Positions 1 to 8,641 of a stretch of 64,000 bases of DNA are shown piece by piece (the stretch's first letter is position 1; every line of letters begins with the position of its first letter). This DNA comes from Pseudoalteromonas sp. EB27 (GTDB lineage: Bacteria > Pseudomonadota > Gammaproteobacteria > Enterobacterales > Alteromonadaceae): the NCBI RefSeq assembly GCF_001974875.1, contig NZ_MTQD01000006.1, positions 124,001 to 188,000 on the forward strand. The letters run 5' to 3'. The translations under genes and the position numbers were made by a program. Below the pieces are notes generated by a model that had not been told where the DNA came from, did no database searches, and saw nothing but the letters and a program-made list of their open reading frames with translations.

Positions 1-1035
1 ATCAAAATGGATGCAACCAAAGCGCTTAGTGTGTCTATAATTCAAATTTTAGCGGCAAGTGCCATGGCAGTTATTTTGTGGGCAGTGTCGTTACCGTCAA
101 TGATTGATACGATTACATCTGGTGACTTCATGGCATTAATTGCTTCAATGATGATGTTACTGCGTCCACTAAAACAACTTGCCAATGTGAACAGTGATAT
201 GCAACGTGGTATCTCTGCAGCTCAAAGTATATTTTTAGTTTTAGACGAAGAAATGGAAAAAGATACAGGCACTGTTTCGGTTGATAAAGTTAAAGGTTTA
301 ATCGAAGTTAAGAACGTAACCTTTAAGTACCCAACGAAAGATGAAGCCGTATTAAACGATTTATCTTTAACAATTAAGGCGGGTGAAAGTATTGCTTTAG
401 TTGGGCGCTCAGGCTCAGGTAAGTCAACAATTTCTAACTTGTTACCACGCTATTATGATTTAGAGCTACCGAGTGAAATATTACTTGATGGCATCGCACT
501 GCAAGACTATAAATTAACTGATCTGCGTCGCCAATTTGCTTTAGTGTCTCAGCAAGTCGTGTTATTTAACGATACGATTGCCAATAATATTTGTTATGGC
601 ATAAAGCACGATGTGTCTGTTGAAGAGTTAGAACAAGTTGCCAAACAAGCGCACGTGTGGGAATTTGTTAAAGACCTGCCAGAGCAATTAAACACCATGG
701 TAGGCGAAAATGGGGTAATGCTCTCAGGTGGTCAACGCCAGCGAATAGCGATAGCGCGTGCAATATTAAAAGATGCACCTATTTTGATTTTAGATGAGGC
801 AACGTCAGCACTTGATACTGAATCTGAAAAGCTTATTCAGCAAGCGTTAGAAACGCTAATGAAAGATAAAACCTCTATTGTTATAGCACATCGCTTATCT
901 ACTATTGAAAACAGTGACCGAATTTATGTTATTGATAACGGTCGTGTGATAGAAAATGGCGATCATAGTAGCTTATTAGCGAATGACGGTACTTATTCAG
1001 CACTTTGCAAAATGCAGTTTGGTGATCAGGCGTGA
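1..1035 (+). CDS. msbA: Lipid A export ABC transporter MsbA, 3' part (5' end outside window)
   Basis: This is the C-terminal part of the inner-membrane half-transporter that flips lipid A-core from the inner to the outer leaflet. The reading frame is open to base 1, so the gene is cut by the window edge. What remains holds the last two membrane segments of the transmembrane domain (roughly the first 60 residues) and a complete nucleotide-binding domain: Walker A GRSGSGKST, Q-loop SQQVVLFND, signature LSGGQRQR, Walker B ILILDEATSAL and the switch histidine in IAHRLST. Its stop overlaps the lpxK start by 4 bases, the usual msbA-lpxK pairing. MsbA works as a homodimer. The identification rests on family motifs plus this neighbour; a generic exporter would be the alternative. 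Confidence 0.95.
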   Translation: MKMDATKALSVSIIQILAASAMAVILWAVSLPSMIDTITSGDFMALIASMMMLLRPLKQLANVNSDMQRGISAAQSIFLVLDEEMEKDTGTVSVDKVKGLIEVKNVTFKYPTKDEAVLNDLSLTIKAGESIALVGRSGSGKSTISNLLPRYYDLELPSEILLDGIALQDYKLTDLRRQFALVSQQVVLFNDTIANNICYGIKHDVSVEELEQVAKQAHVWEFVKDLPEQLNTMVGENGVMLSGGQRQRIAIARAILKDAPILILDEATSALDTESEKLIQQALETLMKDKTSIVIAHRLSTIENSDRIYVIDNGRVIENGDHSSLLANDGTYSALCKMQFGDQA

Positions 1036-2012
1036 GCAAAATAGAACAAAGCTGGTATAAACCATTTGGTCTAATTACTTTATTGTTATTACCATTAAGT
1101 GCTTTGTTTTGGGTTGTATCGTCATTTCGAAAACTCTTGTACAGCGCAAAAATACTTAAACCTTTTGAGTGCAAAACGCCTGTAATTGTAGTTGGCAATA
1201 TAAGTGTTGGCGGTAATGGTAAAACACCTTTTGTTTTGTGGTTGTGTGAGTATTTGAGCGAGCAAGGTTTATCAGTGGGTATTATTAGTAGAGGTTATGG
1301 TGGGCAATCAGATAACTACCCGCTGTTAGTCACTTCAGTTGTTGACGCCCAACAGGCTGGAGATGAGCCTGTGCTTTTATACCATCGTTTAAAGTGCCCA
1401 ATAGCAGTTGGCCCTAATAGACAACACAATATCGATTTATTAGAAAAAAATTATACGCTAGATGTCATTATTTCTGATGATGGGATGCAGCATTATAAAA
1501 TGCCTCGTAGCATTGAGTGTTGTATTGTTGATAGTGAACGCCGTTTTGGTAATGGCTTTGTTATGCCAGCAGGGCCACTTCGTGAAACAACTAAACGCTT
1601 ACAAAGTGTTGATATAGTAATTGAAAATGGCGGTGAGGCTCATAATAGCTACATGCTGCAAGTAAGTAATCTTCGTTTAGTTAATTCGAGTGATGATGCA
1701 AAAGATACCGTAACTCACGCACATGCAATAAGTGCAATTGGAAATCCTAAACGGTTTGAAAACTCATTAGAAGCACAAGGTATTAAGTTATTATCGACTC
1801 ATCACTTTAGAGATCATTATGCTTATACCGCAGATGATTTTGCCCAGTTTGGCGATGATTGCATTATAATGACCGAAAAAGACGCGGTTAAATGTAAGTC
1901 TTTTGCAAAATCTAATTGGTATTATTTACCTGTAGATGCAGAGCCTTCCGATAGCGTAATAAACACATTAAATTTATTATTAAAAGAAAAAGGAATACTC
2001 AATGGCCTTTGA
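1032..2012 (+). CDS. lpxK: Tetraacyldisaccharide 4'-kinase LpxK
   Basis: LpxK phosphorylates the 4' position of the lipid A disaccharide precursor at the cytoplasmic face of the inner membrane. The 326-residue length fits the family. An N-terminal hydrophobic stretch (about residues 14-30) is followed by the Walker A-like motif [14 protein letters not shown] near residues 54-67, the family's unusual P-loop, and by [10 protein letters not shown], a typical LpxK motif. The start is a GTG that overlaps the msbA stop by 4 bases, indicating translational coupling. The 3' end overlaps the next gene by 11 bases. Together with msbA and kdsB it forms a lipid A/Kdo operon like that of E. coli. Confidence 0.96.
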   Translation: MSKIEQSWYKPFGLITLLLLPLSALFWVVSSFRKLLYSAKILKPFECKTPVIVVGNISVGGNGKTPFVLWLCEYLSEQGLSVGIISRGYGGQSDNYPLLVTSVVDAQQAGDEPVLLYHRLKCPIAVGPNRQHNIDLLEKNYTLDVIISDDGMQHYKMPRSIECCIVDSERRFGNGFVMPAGPLRETTKRLQSVDIVIENGGEAHNSYMLQVSNLRLVNSSDDAKDTVTHAHAISAIGNPKRFENSLEAQGIKLLSTHHFRDHYAYTADDFAQFGDDCIIMTEKDAVKCKSFAKSNWYYLPVDAEPSDSVINTLNLLLKEKGILNGL

Positions 2013-2199
2013 TTCAAAACTACTCGAGATTATTGCGTGCCCAGTTTGTAAGGGTAAATTACGCTTTGATAGAGAAAACAACGAACTAATTAGTACGGCA
2101 GCTAAGCTTGCTTACCCCGTTCAAGACGATATTCCGGTATTGCTTGAAAACGAAGCACGTGAGTTATCTTTAGAAGAGGTTGAAAAGTGGAATTCGTAG
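2002..2199 (+). CDS. Trm112 family protein (YcaR-like)
   Basis: This is a 65-residue Trm112-family protein. It shows the single CPVC pair (residues 13-16, in [11 protein letters not shown]) and the conserved tail [11 protein letters not shown] of bacterial family members, which keep only part of the eukaryotic zinc site. In E. coli the equivalent gene ycaR also lies between lpxK and kdsB. It overlaps lpxK by 11 bases and kdsB by 13 bases, so the three genes are probably translated in a coupled way. Eukaryotic and archaeal Trm112 activates methyltransferases; the role of the bacterial protein here is not known from sequence. Confidence 0.93.
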   Translation: MAFDSKLLEIIACPVCKGKLRFDRENNELISTAAKLAYPVQDDIPVLLENEARELSLEEVEKWNS

Positions 2200-2948
2200 T
2201 TGTAATTCCAGCTCGCTTTGCATCAACCCGACTACCGGGTAAACCGCTTGCTGATATTTGCGGTAAGCCAATGGTTCAACATGTGTACGAAAAAGCATGT
2301 TTATCAGGTGCAAGTAAAGTGGTTATAGCTACCGATCATCAAAAAGTGTTTGATGCAGTAAGTTTATTTACTAGTGATGTTGTAATGACTCGCGAAGATC
2401 ACCAATCGGGTACTGAGCGTTTAGCCGAAGTGGTTGATTTACTTGATCTCGACAGCAATACAATTGTGGTGAATGTACAAGGCGATGAGCCATTACTTGC
2501 GCCAGAAAATGTATCCCAAGTTGCTGCACTATTAAGTGATTCAACAGCACCAATGGCAACGTTAAGTGTTGCTATTGAAGAGCGTAATGAAGTATTTAAT
2601 CCTAATGCAGTTAAAGTGGTTAGCGATATAAATAAAAATGCGCTGTATTTTTCTCGTGCAAGTATTCCGTTTGATAGAAGCACAATGATGAATGACAGCA
2701 GTGCTCTTAATTTAGCGCCATTTCAGCGCCATGTAGGTATTTATGCGTACAGAGCGGGTTTTATTAAACAATATATAGAATTGAGCGTATCGCCACTTGA
2801 GTTACTTGAATCGCTTGAACAATTGCGTGTGTTGTATCATGGTTATAAAATCAAAATAGAGCAAGCTCAAATAGCACCCCATGCTGGAGTTGATACGGCA
2901 GATGACTTAGCGAAGGTGATAGCGCATATTAAAAGTATAAGCGCGTGA
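2187..2948 (+). CDS. kdsB: 3-deoxy-manno-octulosonate cytidylyltransferase KdsB
   Basis: KdsB couples Kdo to CTP, giving CMP-Kdo for the lipopolysaccharide inner core. The 253-residue protein carries the nucleotidyltransferase start motif [17 protein letters not shown] (residues 5-21), a magnesium/CTP-binding segment [11 protein letters not shown], and the Kdo-side motif [11 protein letters not shown]. The start ATG lies inside the end of the Trm112-like gene, and the 3' end overlaps the next GTG start by 4 bases. The msbA-lpxK-ycaR-kdsB order is the conserved enterobacterial one, which strengthens the assignment. No internal promoter is obvious, so it is likely expressed from upstream of msbA. 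Confidence 0.97.
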   Translation: MEFVVVIPARFASTRLPGKPLADICGKPMVQHVYEKACLSGASKVVIATDHQKVFDAVSLFTSDVVMTREDHQSGTERLAEVVDLLDLDSNTIVVNVQGDEPLLAPENVSQVAALLSDSTAPMATLSVAIEERNEVFNPNAVKVVSDINKNALYFSRASIPFDRSTMMNDSSALNLAPFQRHVGIYAYRAGFIKQYIELSVSPLELLESLEQLRVLYHGYKIKIEQAQIAPHAGVDTADDLAKVIAHIKSISA

Positions 2949-3625
2949 GTGAACAAGTAAGTAAAATATTAAAAATTATTTTTACACATAACGATTTTTA
3001 TATTTTAGAAAAACCTGCGGGTCTTAATTTTCATTCAGAAGATGGCCCCGGCTTTGTTGTGTTAGCCGAACAACAATTATCGCAAAAGCTTTATGCCGTT
3101 CATCGTTTAGATAAAGTGACATCAGGGCTTATTATTTTAGCTAGAAACAAAGCCGCTGCAGCTAATTTTACTGCGCTTTTTACTGAGCATGCGATTAATA
3201 AATTCTATTTAGCGATTAGTGATGCTAAACCAAAAAAGAAGCAAGGTTGGATTAAAGGCGATATGGCTAAATCTCGCCGTGGCTCGTTTAAGTTACTAAC
3301 GAGTAAGCTTAACCCTGCAATCACCCGATTTTATTCGCTAAGCTATAAGCCTGGGTTTAGAGGGTATATTTTAAAACCATACTCAGGGAAGACCCATCAA
3401 TTAAGAGTAGCACTAAAAAGTGTTGGCTCACCTATTTTAGGTGATGCAATGTATTCAGGTACGTCTTCAAATCGTACATATTTACATGCATATGCCTTGA
3501 GTTTTGTATGGCATGGTGAACAAATACAGTTTACTTTACTACCTGACTGCGGTGATGAGTATTTAGCGTTAATTAAACATCAAGATTTTCAAGCATGGCA
3601 GTCGCCATGGCAACTGGATTGGTAA
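2945..3625 (+). CDS. RluA-type RNA pseudouridine synthase
   Basis: This 226-residue cytoplasmic protein is a short pseudouridine synthase of the RluA/RsuA superfamily. The catalytic aspartate lies in HRLDKVTSGLIIL (around residue 56), and the later segment KPYSGKTHQLRVALKSVGSPILGD is the family's conserved uridine-pocket motif. There is no N-terminal S4 RNA-binding domain, so this is a catalytic domain only, as in RluA/TruC-like members. The GTG start overlaps kdsB by 4 bases, and the gene ends directly before the tcdA start, so it appears to be an extension of the lipid A operon. The exact RNA target (rRNA or tRNA site) cannot be told from sequence alone. Confidence 0.9.
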   Translation: MSEQVSKILKIIFTHNDFYILEKPAGLNFHSEDGPGFVVLAEQQLSQKLYAVHRLDKVTSGLIILARNKAAAANFTALFTEHAINKFYLAISDAKPKKKQGWIKGDMAKSRRGSFKLLTSKLNPAITRFYSLSYKPGFRGYILKPYSGKTHQLRVALKSVGSPILGDAMYSGTSSNRTYLHAYALSFVWHGEQIQFTLLPDCGDEYLALIKHQDFQAWQSPWQLDW

Positions 3626-4423
3626 ATGAGCGAAAAAGTTACAGATATACGTTTTGGCGGAATTAAGCGTTTATATGGTCATCAACAATTTGATTGGCTT
3701 CAAGAAGCACACTTTTGTGTAGTAGGTATTGGTGGTGTAGGAAGCTGGGCGGCTGAAGCACTTGCACGTACTGGTGTTGGTAAAATAACATTGATTGATT
3801 TGGATGATATTTGCGCCACTAACATAAATAGGCAGATTCATGCATTAACGGGTACTATTGGTCAAGCTAAAGTAGAGGCAATGAAAGCGCGCTGTGAGCT
3901 TATTAATCCAGAGTGCCAAATTAATGTGATAGATGATTTTATTACACTTGAAAATATCCAAGAGCATATTCAAGATTTTGATTATGTGATTGATTGTATT
4001 GATGCAGTTAAAGAAAAGGCAGCATTAATAGCACATTGCAAACGTAATAAACTCCCTATAATTACAACCGGTGGTGCTGGCGGGCAAACAGATCCTAGTC
4101 AAATAACCTTTGGTGATGTAGCTAAAACCACACAAGACCCATTACTTGCAAAAGTACGTTATATCTTGCGTAAGCAGTATAATTTTAGTAATAATCCTAA
4201 ACGTAAGTTTAATATTGATTGTGTCTACTCAACAGAACAACTGGTTTACCCAGGAAGCGATGGCAGTGTATGTCATGCAAAGCAAAGTGCTGATGGCTCG
4301 ATGAATATGGATTGTAATAATGGTTTTGGATCTGTGACTATGATCACAGGAAGCTTCGGCTTTTTTGTTGCGGCAAAAGCGGTGCGTAAATATCTAGATA
4401 AAAAACAACGCTCACAAGCTTAG
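3626..4423 (+). CDS. tcdA: tRNA threonylcarbamoyladenosine dehydratase TcdA (CsdL)
   Basis: TcdA uses ATP to dehydrate N6-threonylcarbamoyladenosine at tRNA position 37 to the cyclic ct6A form. The 265-residue protein has the E1-like/ThiF fold: nucleotide motif GIGGVGSWAAEALARTG (about residues 33-49), the acidic end of strand 2 in LIDLDDI, and the NINRQIHA arginine segment. In E. coli, TcdA is encoded beside the sulfur-transfer pair CsdA-CsdE. Here those genes follow on the opposite strand with only 6 bases between the two stop codons. The ATG directly abuts the preceding stop codon. Confidence 0.95.
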   Translation: MSEKVTDIRFGGIKRLYGHQQFDWLQEAHFCVVGIGGVGSWAAEALARTGVGKITLIDLDDICATNINRQIHALTGTIGQAKVEAMKARCELINPECQINVIDDFITLENIQEHIQDFDYVIDCIDAVKEKAALIAHCKRNKLPIITTGGAGGQTDPSQITFGDVAKTTQDPLLAKVRYILRKQYNFSNNPKRKFNIDCVYSTEQLVYPGSDGSVCHAKQSADGSMNMDCNNGFGSVTMITGSFGFFVAAKAVRKYLDKKQRSQA

Positions 4424-4441
4424 TTTTCGTTAACTAAGCTT
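4416..4441. terminator. Bidirectional terminator spanning tcdA and csdE stop codons
   Basis: Ten-base perfect arms (AAGCTTAGTT and its complement) flank a TTCGTT loop. A short T-run follows on the plus strand. The hairpin overlaps the last codons of both convergent genes, so the terminator stem also codes for part of each C-terminus. Confidence 0.75.
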
Positions 4442-4846
4442 TTGTTGTGCCATGGTTTGTATTTTATCAACCATGGCTTTAATACCATTACCACGTGATG
4501 CGCTTAAGTGGCTTATAAGACCTAGCTTTTCAAATTCTTCATACGCATTTTTATTCACTACTTGCTCTGGTGTGAGGCCATTGTAAAGCGCTAAAATAAT
4601 GGCTAATAATCCTTTTACTATACGTGTATCTGAGTCACCAATTACAACAAGTGTATTTTCTGTTAAATCAAATTCAACAAACATCCATACTTTGCTTTCA
4701 CAGCCAGGTACAAGTGCATCATCGGTTTTCAAAATATCAGCTAAAACAGGTAAAGTTTTTCCTAAAAGCATTATCTCACGATATTTTTGCTGCCAAGCGG
4801 GTGCATTTTTTATAGATTCAGTGACTTTGTTAAACGTATTTGTCAT
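4430..4846 (-). CDS. csdE: SufE/CsdE-family sulfur acceptor
   Basis: This 138-residue protein accepts persulfide sulfur from a partner cysteine desulfurase. The acceptor cysteine is Cys49 in LVPGCESKVW, the diagnostic SufE-family loop. The rest matches the small alpha/beta SufE fold (ADSDTRIVKGL-type helix at GDSDTRIVKGLLAI). It follows csdA with a short gap, and it faces tcdA, matching the CsdA-CsdE-CsdL set of E. coli. I therefore prefer CsdE over SufE, since no sufBCD genes are present. An AGGAT ribosome site lies upstream of the ATG. Confidence 0.88.
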   Translation of the reverse strand: MTNTFNKVTESIKNAPAWQQKYREIMLLGKTLPVLADILKTDDALVPGCESKVWMFVEFDLTENTLVVIGDSDTRIVKGLLAIILALYNGLTPEQVVNKNAYEEFEKLGLISHLSASRGNGIKAMVDKIQTMAQQKLS

Positions 4847-4879
4847 GAGTTATCCTAATTAATTCTATTAAAGTGACGT

Positions 4880-6106
4880 TTAGTCCAGTAAAGCGATACA
4901 CTTTTTGAGTGAATCAATGAATATATCTACATCTTCATAGGTATTATAAAAACAAAAGCTCGCTCTTAGCGTTCCATTAAGCCCTAAATGTGTCATTAAT
5001 GGCTGTGTACAATGGTGTCCACTCCTCACTGCAACCCCGTACCCGTCAAGTAAAGTTGCCAAATCATAAGGATGTTCATCATTTAAATTGAAACAGAGTG
5101 TACCAATATTGTCATATAGGTTGCTATATATTGTAATACCATCGATCTTTACCAATTCTTGAGCTGCATAGCTAAACAATTTTTGCTCATACTGCTGAAT
5201 TTTTGCGTGATCTAACTCATTTAAATAGTCTAATGCGGCACCAAAACCTAAAACTCCAGAGATATTTGGTGTTCCAGTTTCAAATTTTGCAGGCGCAGGA
5301 CGATAAGTACTGTGAGTTAAGTACACTTTATCGATCATTTCCCCACCTGATTGGTAAATATCAAGGGTATTTAATTGCTTATATCGACCATAAAGCACAC
5401 CTAATCCTGTTGGGCCGAGCATTTTATGGCTGGAGCAGACATAAAAGTCACAGTCTAATTCACGTAAATCTGGTTTTAAATGCAGTGCACCTTGTGCTCC
5501 ATCGACTAATACAAGAGAATTGACGTCTTTTGCAGCTCTAATTAGTGGTTTTAAATCGGTAATATTACCCAGTGTGTTAGATGCTTGTGTAATAGCTAAT
5601 AGGGCAGGCTTAGTTTTTTTTATATATTCACAGCATTCTTTGGTGTTCAGCGTGCCATTTTTATTAAGTGGAAGTTCTATTAATTTAGCACCCGTTTGTT
5701 GACTTACTATTTGCCAAGGCACTATGTTTGCATGATGCTCAAGCGGAGATATCATTATGGTATGACTTTCATTGAAGCGTTTTTTTAATCCGTTAGCGAC
5801 CAAATTAATGGCTTCTGTAGCGCCTTTAGTCCATACAATCTCTTTACTAAACACATTAAAATACTGTGCAGTTTTATCCCGTACTTGTTCGTATGAATAA
5901 GTGGCTTGCTCGCTAAGTGTATGGCGTCCACGGTGTACATTAGCGTTTTGAAACGTATAGAATTCAGTAATTGTATCTATAACTGATTGAGGCTTTTGTG
6001 AAGTTGCTGCTGAGTCTAAATAAACAAGCGGGCAGCCGTTTATTGTTTGATTTAATGTTGGGAAGTCGTTTCTAATTTTATTTATATCAAACTTTAAATC
6101 AAGCAT
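4880..6106 (-). CDS. csdA: Cysteine desulfurase, CsdA/SufS (group II) type
   Basis: This PLP enzyme takes sulfur from L-cysteine, leaving alanine and an enzyme persulfide that is passed to CsdE. The 408-residue length is typical of the SufS/CsdA class. The PLP lysine is Lys228 in CSSHKMLGP, the PLP-stacking histidine is in PLEHHANIVPW, and the active-site cysteine is Cys366 in RSGHHCTQP, the group II context. The gene is followed after 33 bases by csdE. The sulfur may serve tRNA modification or Fe-S assembly; the tcdA neighbour supports the CSD role but does not prove it. Confidence 0.9.
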   Translation of the reverse strand: MLDLKFDINKIRNDFPTLNQTINGCPLVYLDSAATSQKPQSVIDTITEFYTFQNANVHRGRHTLSEQATYSYEQVRDKTAQYFNVFSKEIVWTKGATEAINLVANGLKKRFNESHTIMISPLEHHANIVPWQIVSQQTGAKLIELPLNKNGTLNTKECCEYIKKTKPALLAITQASNTLGNITDLKPLIRAAKDVNSLVLVDGAQGALHLKPDLRELDCDFYVCSSHKMLGPTGLGVLYGRYKQLNTLDIYQSGGEMIDKVYLTHSTYRPAPAKFETGTPNISGVLGFGAALDYLNELDHAKIQQYEQKLFSYAAQELVKIDGITIYSNLYDNIGTLCFNLNDEHPYDLATLLDGYGVAVRSGHHCTQPLMTHLGLNGTLRASFCFYNTYEDVDIFIDSLKKCIALLD

Positions 6107-6175
6107 GGCTCATCTACATAGTGTTTTAAGGCAGGAATTGTAATCGGTTTATGATAATTCTCAAGTGTTGTTAAT

Positions 6176-6203
6176 AAAAAAGGCCGCAAAATGCGGCCTT
6201 TTT
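6176..6203 (-). terminator. gltA rho-independent terminator
   Basis: The inverted repeat AAGGCCGC / GCGGCCTT with a short A-rich loop is flanked by A and T runs. It lies just past the gltA stop on the minus strand, and the flanking runs would also let it stop plus-strand transcripts. Confidence 0.85.
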
Positions 6204-6219
6204 AAACTAACCAGCGTAA

Positions 6220-7506
6220 TTAACGCTTGTCAGTTGATACGTAGTCACGTTGAGTGTAACCAGTATAAAGTTGACGAGGACGGCTGATCTTATGACCTGG
6301 CTGAGATAGCATCTCATCCCAGTGAGTGATCCAACCAACAGTACGTGCCATTGCAAAGATTACAGTGAACATGCTTGTTGGAATACCAATCGCTTTTAAG
6401 ATAATACCAGAGTAGAAATCTACATTAGGGTATAGTTTTTTCTCTACAAAGTACGGGTCTTCAAGCGCTATTTGCTCAAGCTTCATAGCAATATCAAGAA
6501 GTGGATCTTGGATATTCAGCTCAGCTAAAACTTCGTGACACGTTTGACGCATTACTGTAGCGCGTGGGTCAAAGTTTTTGTAAACACGGTGTCCAAAGCC
6601 CATAAGGCGGAACGGGTCAGCTTTATCTTTAGCTTTAGCTACGTATTCATCAATACGGTCAACAGAGCCAATCTCTTCTAACATGTTTAAACATGCTTCA
6701 TTAGCGCCGCCGTGAGCAGGTCCCCATAAAGATGCAATACCAGCTGCAATACATGCATACGGGTTAGCACCAGATGAACCCGCAAGACGAACTGTTGAAG
6801 TTGATGCATTTTGTTCATGATCTGCATGAAGCATAAAGATTTTATCCATTGCTTTTGCAGTTACAGGATTAACTTTATATTCTTCAGCAGGTACAGAGAA
6901 CATCATGTGTAAGAAGTTTTCTGCGTAGCTTAAATCGTTACGTGGGTATACAAACGGTTGGCCGATATTTGTTTTGTAAGCCATTGCCGCGATTGTTGGT
7001 AACTTAGCGACAAGCTTAACTGCGCTTGTTTTACGTTGTTCAGCATCAGTAATATCAAGGTCTTCATGATAGAAAGATGATAATGCACCCACTACACCAC
7101 AAAGCATTGCCATTGGGTGAGCGTCGAAGCGGAAACCTTGGAAAAAGTTAGCAATCTTCTCATCAAGCATAGTGCTTGTAGTGATTTCATTCTTAAAAAC
7201 TTCATATTGTTCTTTAGAAGGTAACTCACCATTTAAAAGTAAGTAACAAAGTTCAATGTAATTTGAGTCTTCAGCTAATTGCTCAATTGGGTAACCACGG
7301 TGAAGTAGTACACCTTTACCACCATCAATATAGGTGATTGCAGATTCACAAGAACCAGTCGACATGAAACCTGGGTCATAAGTAAAGTGACCGTGTGAAC
7401 CTAACGTACGTACGTCGATTACATCTTGGCCAGCAGTGCCTTGATAAATTGGAAGTTCGATTGGATCTAGTCCATCAATTTGGACTGTGGCTTTTTTATC
7501 TGCCAT
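6220..7506 (-). CDS. gltA: Citrate synthase (type II)
   Basis: Citrate synthase condenses acetyl-CoA and oxaloacetate, the entry step of the TCA cycle. The catalytic residues are visible: His in [14 protein letters not shown], His in [13 protein letters not shown] and Asp in PNVDFYSG. The N-terminal segment before the core ([13 protein letters not shown] onward) is that of the hexameric, NADH-sensitive gammaproteobacterial type. I chose the ATG at 7506 (428 residues), since it has an AGGAG ribosome site 11 bases upstream and matches the E. coli N-terminus. An in-frame upstream ATG at 7578 adds 24 residues without homology. The gene is divergent from sdhCDAB, the same arrangement as in E. coli. 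Confidence 0.97.
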   Translation of the reverse strand: MADKKATVQIDGLDPIELPIYQGTAGQDVIDVRTLGSHGHFTYDPGFMSTGSCESAITYIDGGKGVLLHRGYPIEQLAEDSNYIELCYLLLNGELPSKEQYEVFKNEITTSTMLDEKIANFFQGFRFDAHPMAMLCGVVGALSSFYHEDLDITDAEQRKTSAVKLVAKLPTIAAMAYKTNIGQPFVYPRNDLSYAENFLHMMFSVPAEEYKVNPVTAKAMDKIFMLHADHEQNASTSTVRLAGSSGANPYACIAAGIASLWGPAHGGANEACLNMLEEIGSVDRIDEYVAKAKDKADPFRLMGFGHRVYKNFDPRATVMRQTCHEVLAELNIQDPLLDIAMKLEQIALEDPYFVEKKLYPNVDFYSGIILKAIGIPTSMFTVIFAMARTVGWITHWDEMLSQPGHKISRPRQLYTGYTQRDYVSTDKR

Positions 7507-7925
7507 CGTTATGTATCTCCTATTAAGGTATCTATTCTGATTTTTAGATTTTAAAGTTCTGAAATCTGTTTTAAGCACATCTTTTCATTTTAACGTGAAA
7601 GAGGGGGTTAAAGTCAATTTTTATAAACATTATGCATATATGTATAATAAATATTCGGTATTAATTAAATATAATACTATTGGCTAATTCGCAAACATCT
7701 CTAAATAAACAAGAATTGTAAAAAGCCCTGTGGGTATATATACTAACGGTGGTTTTAAACCGTATTGTATTTGGGTAAACATATTCTTAACAGCTTAAAA
7801 TTTACAGGTTTGTGAACTTTAATTGTTTTGGTACGTTTATTTTGATAGTTCCATCAGTAATATTTGGTGGGTTTTTAGAAAAACAAGTAGATGAGCTCCA
7901 CTGTGAGCAAGATGGGCAAGTAACT
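7507..7925. promoter_or_regulatory. gltA / sdhC divergent intergenic region
   Basis: This 419-base AT-rich spacer separates divergent gltA and sdhC and must hold both promoters. No clear operator could be assigned by eye. An open frame from 7812 runs into sdhC, but its N-terminal 38 residues look unrelated to SdhC. A ten-codon frame (MSSTVSKMGK) at 7891-7923 ends two bases before the chosen sdhC GTG and could be a short leader peptide. Confidence 0.5.
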
Positions 7926-8303
7926 GTGAAAAAGCAAAGACCTGTAAATCTAGATCTAACAACTATATCTATGCCGGCAACGGCTAAAGCTTCAATTTTT
8001 CACCGCGTCACCGGTGTTGCATTATTTTTTGCTTTAACGTTTGTCATTTGGGCTTGGTCTGAGTCTCTCTCTTCAGCTGAAAGTTTTGAATTCGTCAAGG
8101 GTCTGTTTAACGGATTCATTGCCAAATTTATAGCTTGGGGCACTGTTTCTGTATTAGGTTATCACCTTATTGGTGGTATCCGTCATATGATTATGGATAT
8201 GGGACATTGGGAAGAACTTGAATCAGGTAACCTCAGCGCTAAAGTTTCAATGGCTCTTGGTGTTGTGTTTGCCGTATTGGCAGGGGTGTGGATATGGTTT
8301 TAA
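7926..8303 (+). CDS. sdhC: Succinate dehydrogenase cytochrome b556 subunit SdhC
   Basis: SdhC is one of two membrane anchors of complex II; it binds heme b and ubiquinone in the inner membrane. From the GTG at 7926 the product is 125 residues and begins MKKQRPVNLDL, closely matching E. coli SdhC. Three membrane helices are evident, and the heme-ligand helix holds GYHLIGGIRHMIMD. The HRVTGV segment is a family signature near the quinone site. A longer in-frame ATG start at 7812 would add 38 residues with no counterpart, so I rejected it. The 3' end overlaps the sdhD start. The ribosome site before the GTG is weak, which may matter for expression. Confidence 0.94.
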   Translation: MKKQRPVNLDLTTISMPATAKASIFHRVTGVALFFALTFVIWAWSESLSSAESFEFVKGLFNGFIAKFIAWGTVSVLGYHLIGGIRHMIMDMGHWEELESGNLSAKVSMALGVVFAVLAGVWIWF

Positions 8304-8641
8304 ATCAAGCAACTCTAAAACGTGATGGTGTACAAGATTTCGTATCTTTACGTACCACGGCATTAATAATCAGCGCTTACGCGATTTTTATTATCGGCTA
8401 TTTTTTAGCGACGCCAGAAGTCACTTTCGAAGCCTGGACAGGCCTCTTCTCTAACCTAGCAATGAAAGGGTTTACGTTAATTACCCTTGTTTGCATTATG
8501 GTTCATACCCGCATTGGCCTTTGGCAAGTTCTTACAGACTATGTTAAGTGCGCAAAGCTTCGTGCAGTTTTAGGTTTTGTATTAAACCTAATGGCCGTTG
8601 CTTACGTAGCTATTGGTCTAATCGTATTATGGGGTGTTTAA
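8294..8641 (+). CDS. sdhD: Succinate dehydrogenase membrane anchor SdhD
   Basis: SdhD is the second hydrophobic anchor of complex II. From ATG 8294 it has 115 residues, three membrane helices, and the conserved HTRIGLWQVLTDYVK segment containing family residues of the heme/quinone region. The N-terminus MVLNQATLKRDGVQDF aligns with E. coli SdhD, so I preferred 8294 over the in-frame GTG two codons upstream. It overlaps sdhC by 10 bases and ends immediately before the sdhA GTG, so translation of the three genes is probably coupled. Confidence 0.94.
   Translation: MVLNQATLKRDGVQDFVSLRTTALIISAYAIFIIGYFLATPEVTFEAWTGLFSNLAMKGFTLITLVCIMVHTRIGLWQVLTDYVKCAKLRAVLGFVLNLMAVAYVAIGLIVLWGV

Noticed and set aside
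929..1198. Minus-strand frame of 89 residues across the msbA/lpxK junction
   Set aside because: It lies antisense to two well-supported genes, and its product shows no recognisable features.
7812..7925. N-terminal extension of SdhC from ATG 7812
   Set aside because: The 38 extra residues do not resemble SdhC, and the family N-terminus begins at KKQRPVNLDL, so the GTG at 7926 is preferred.
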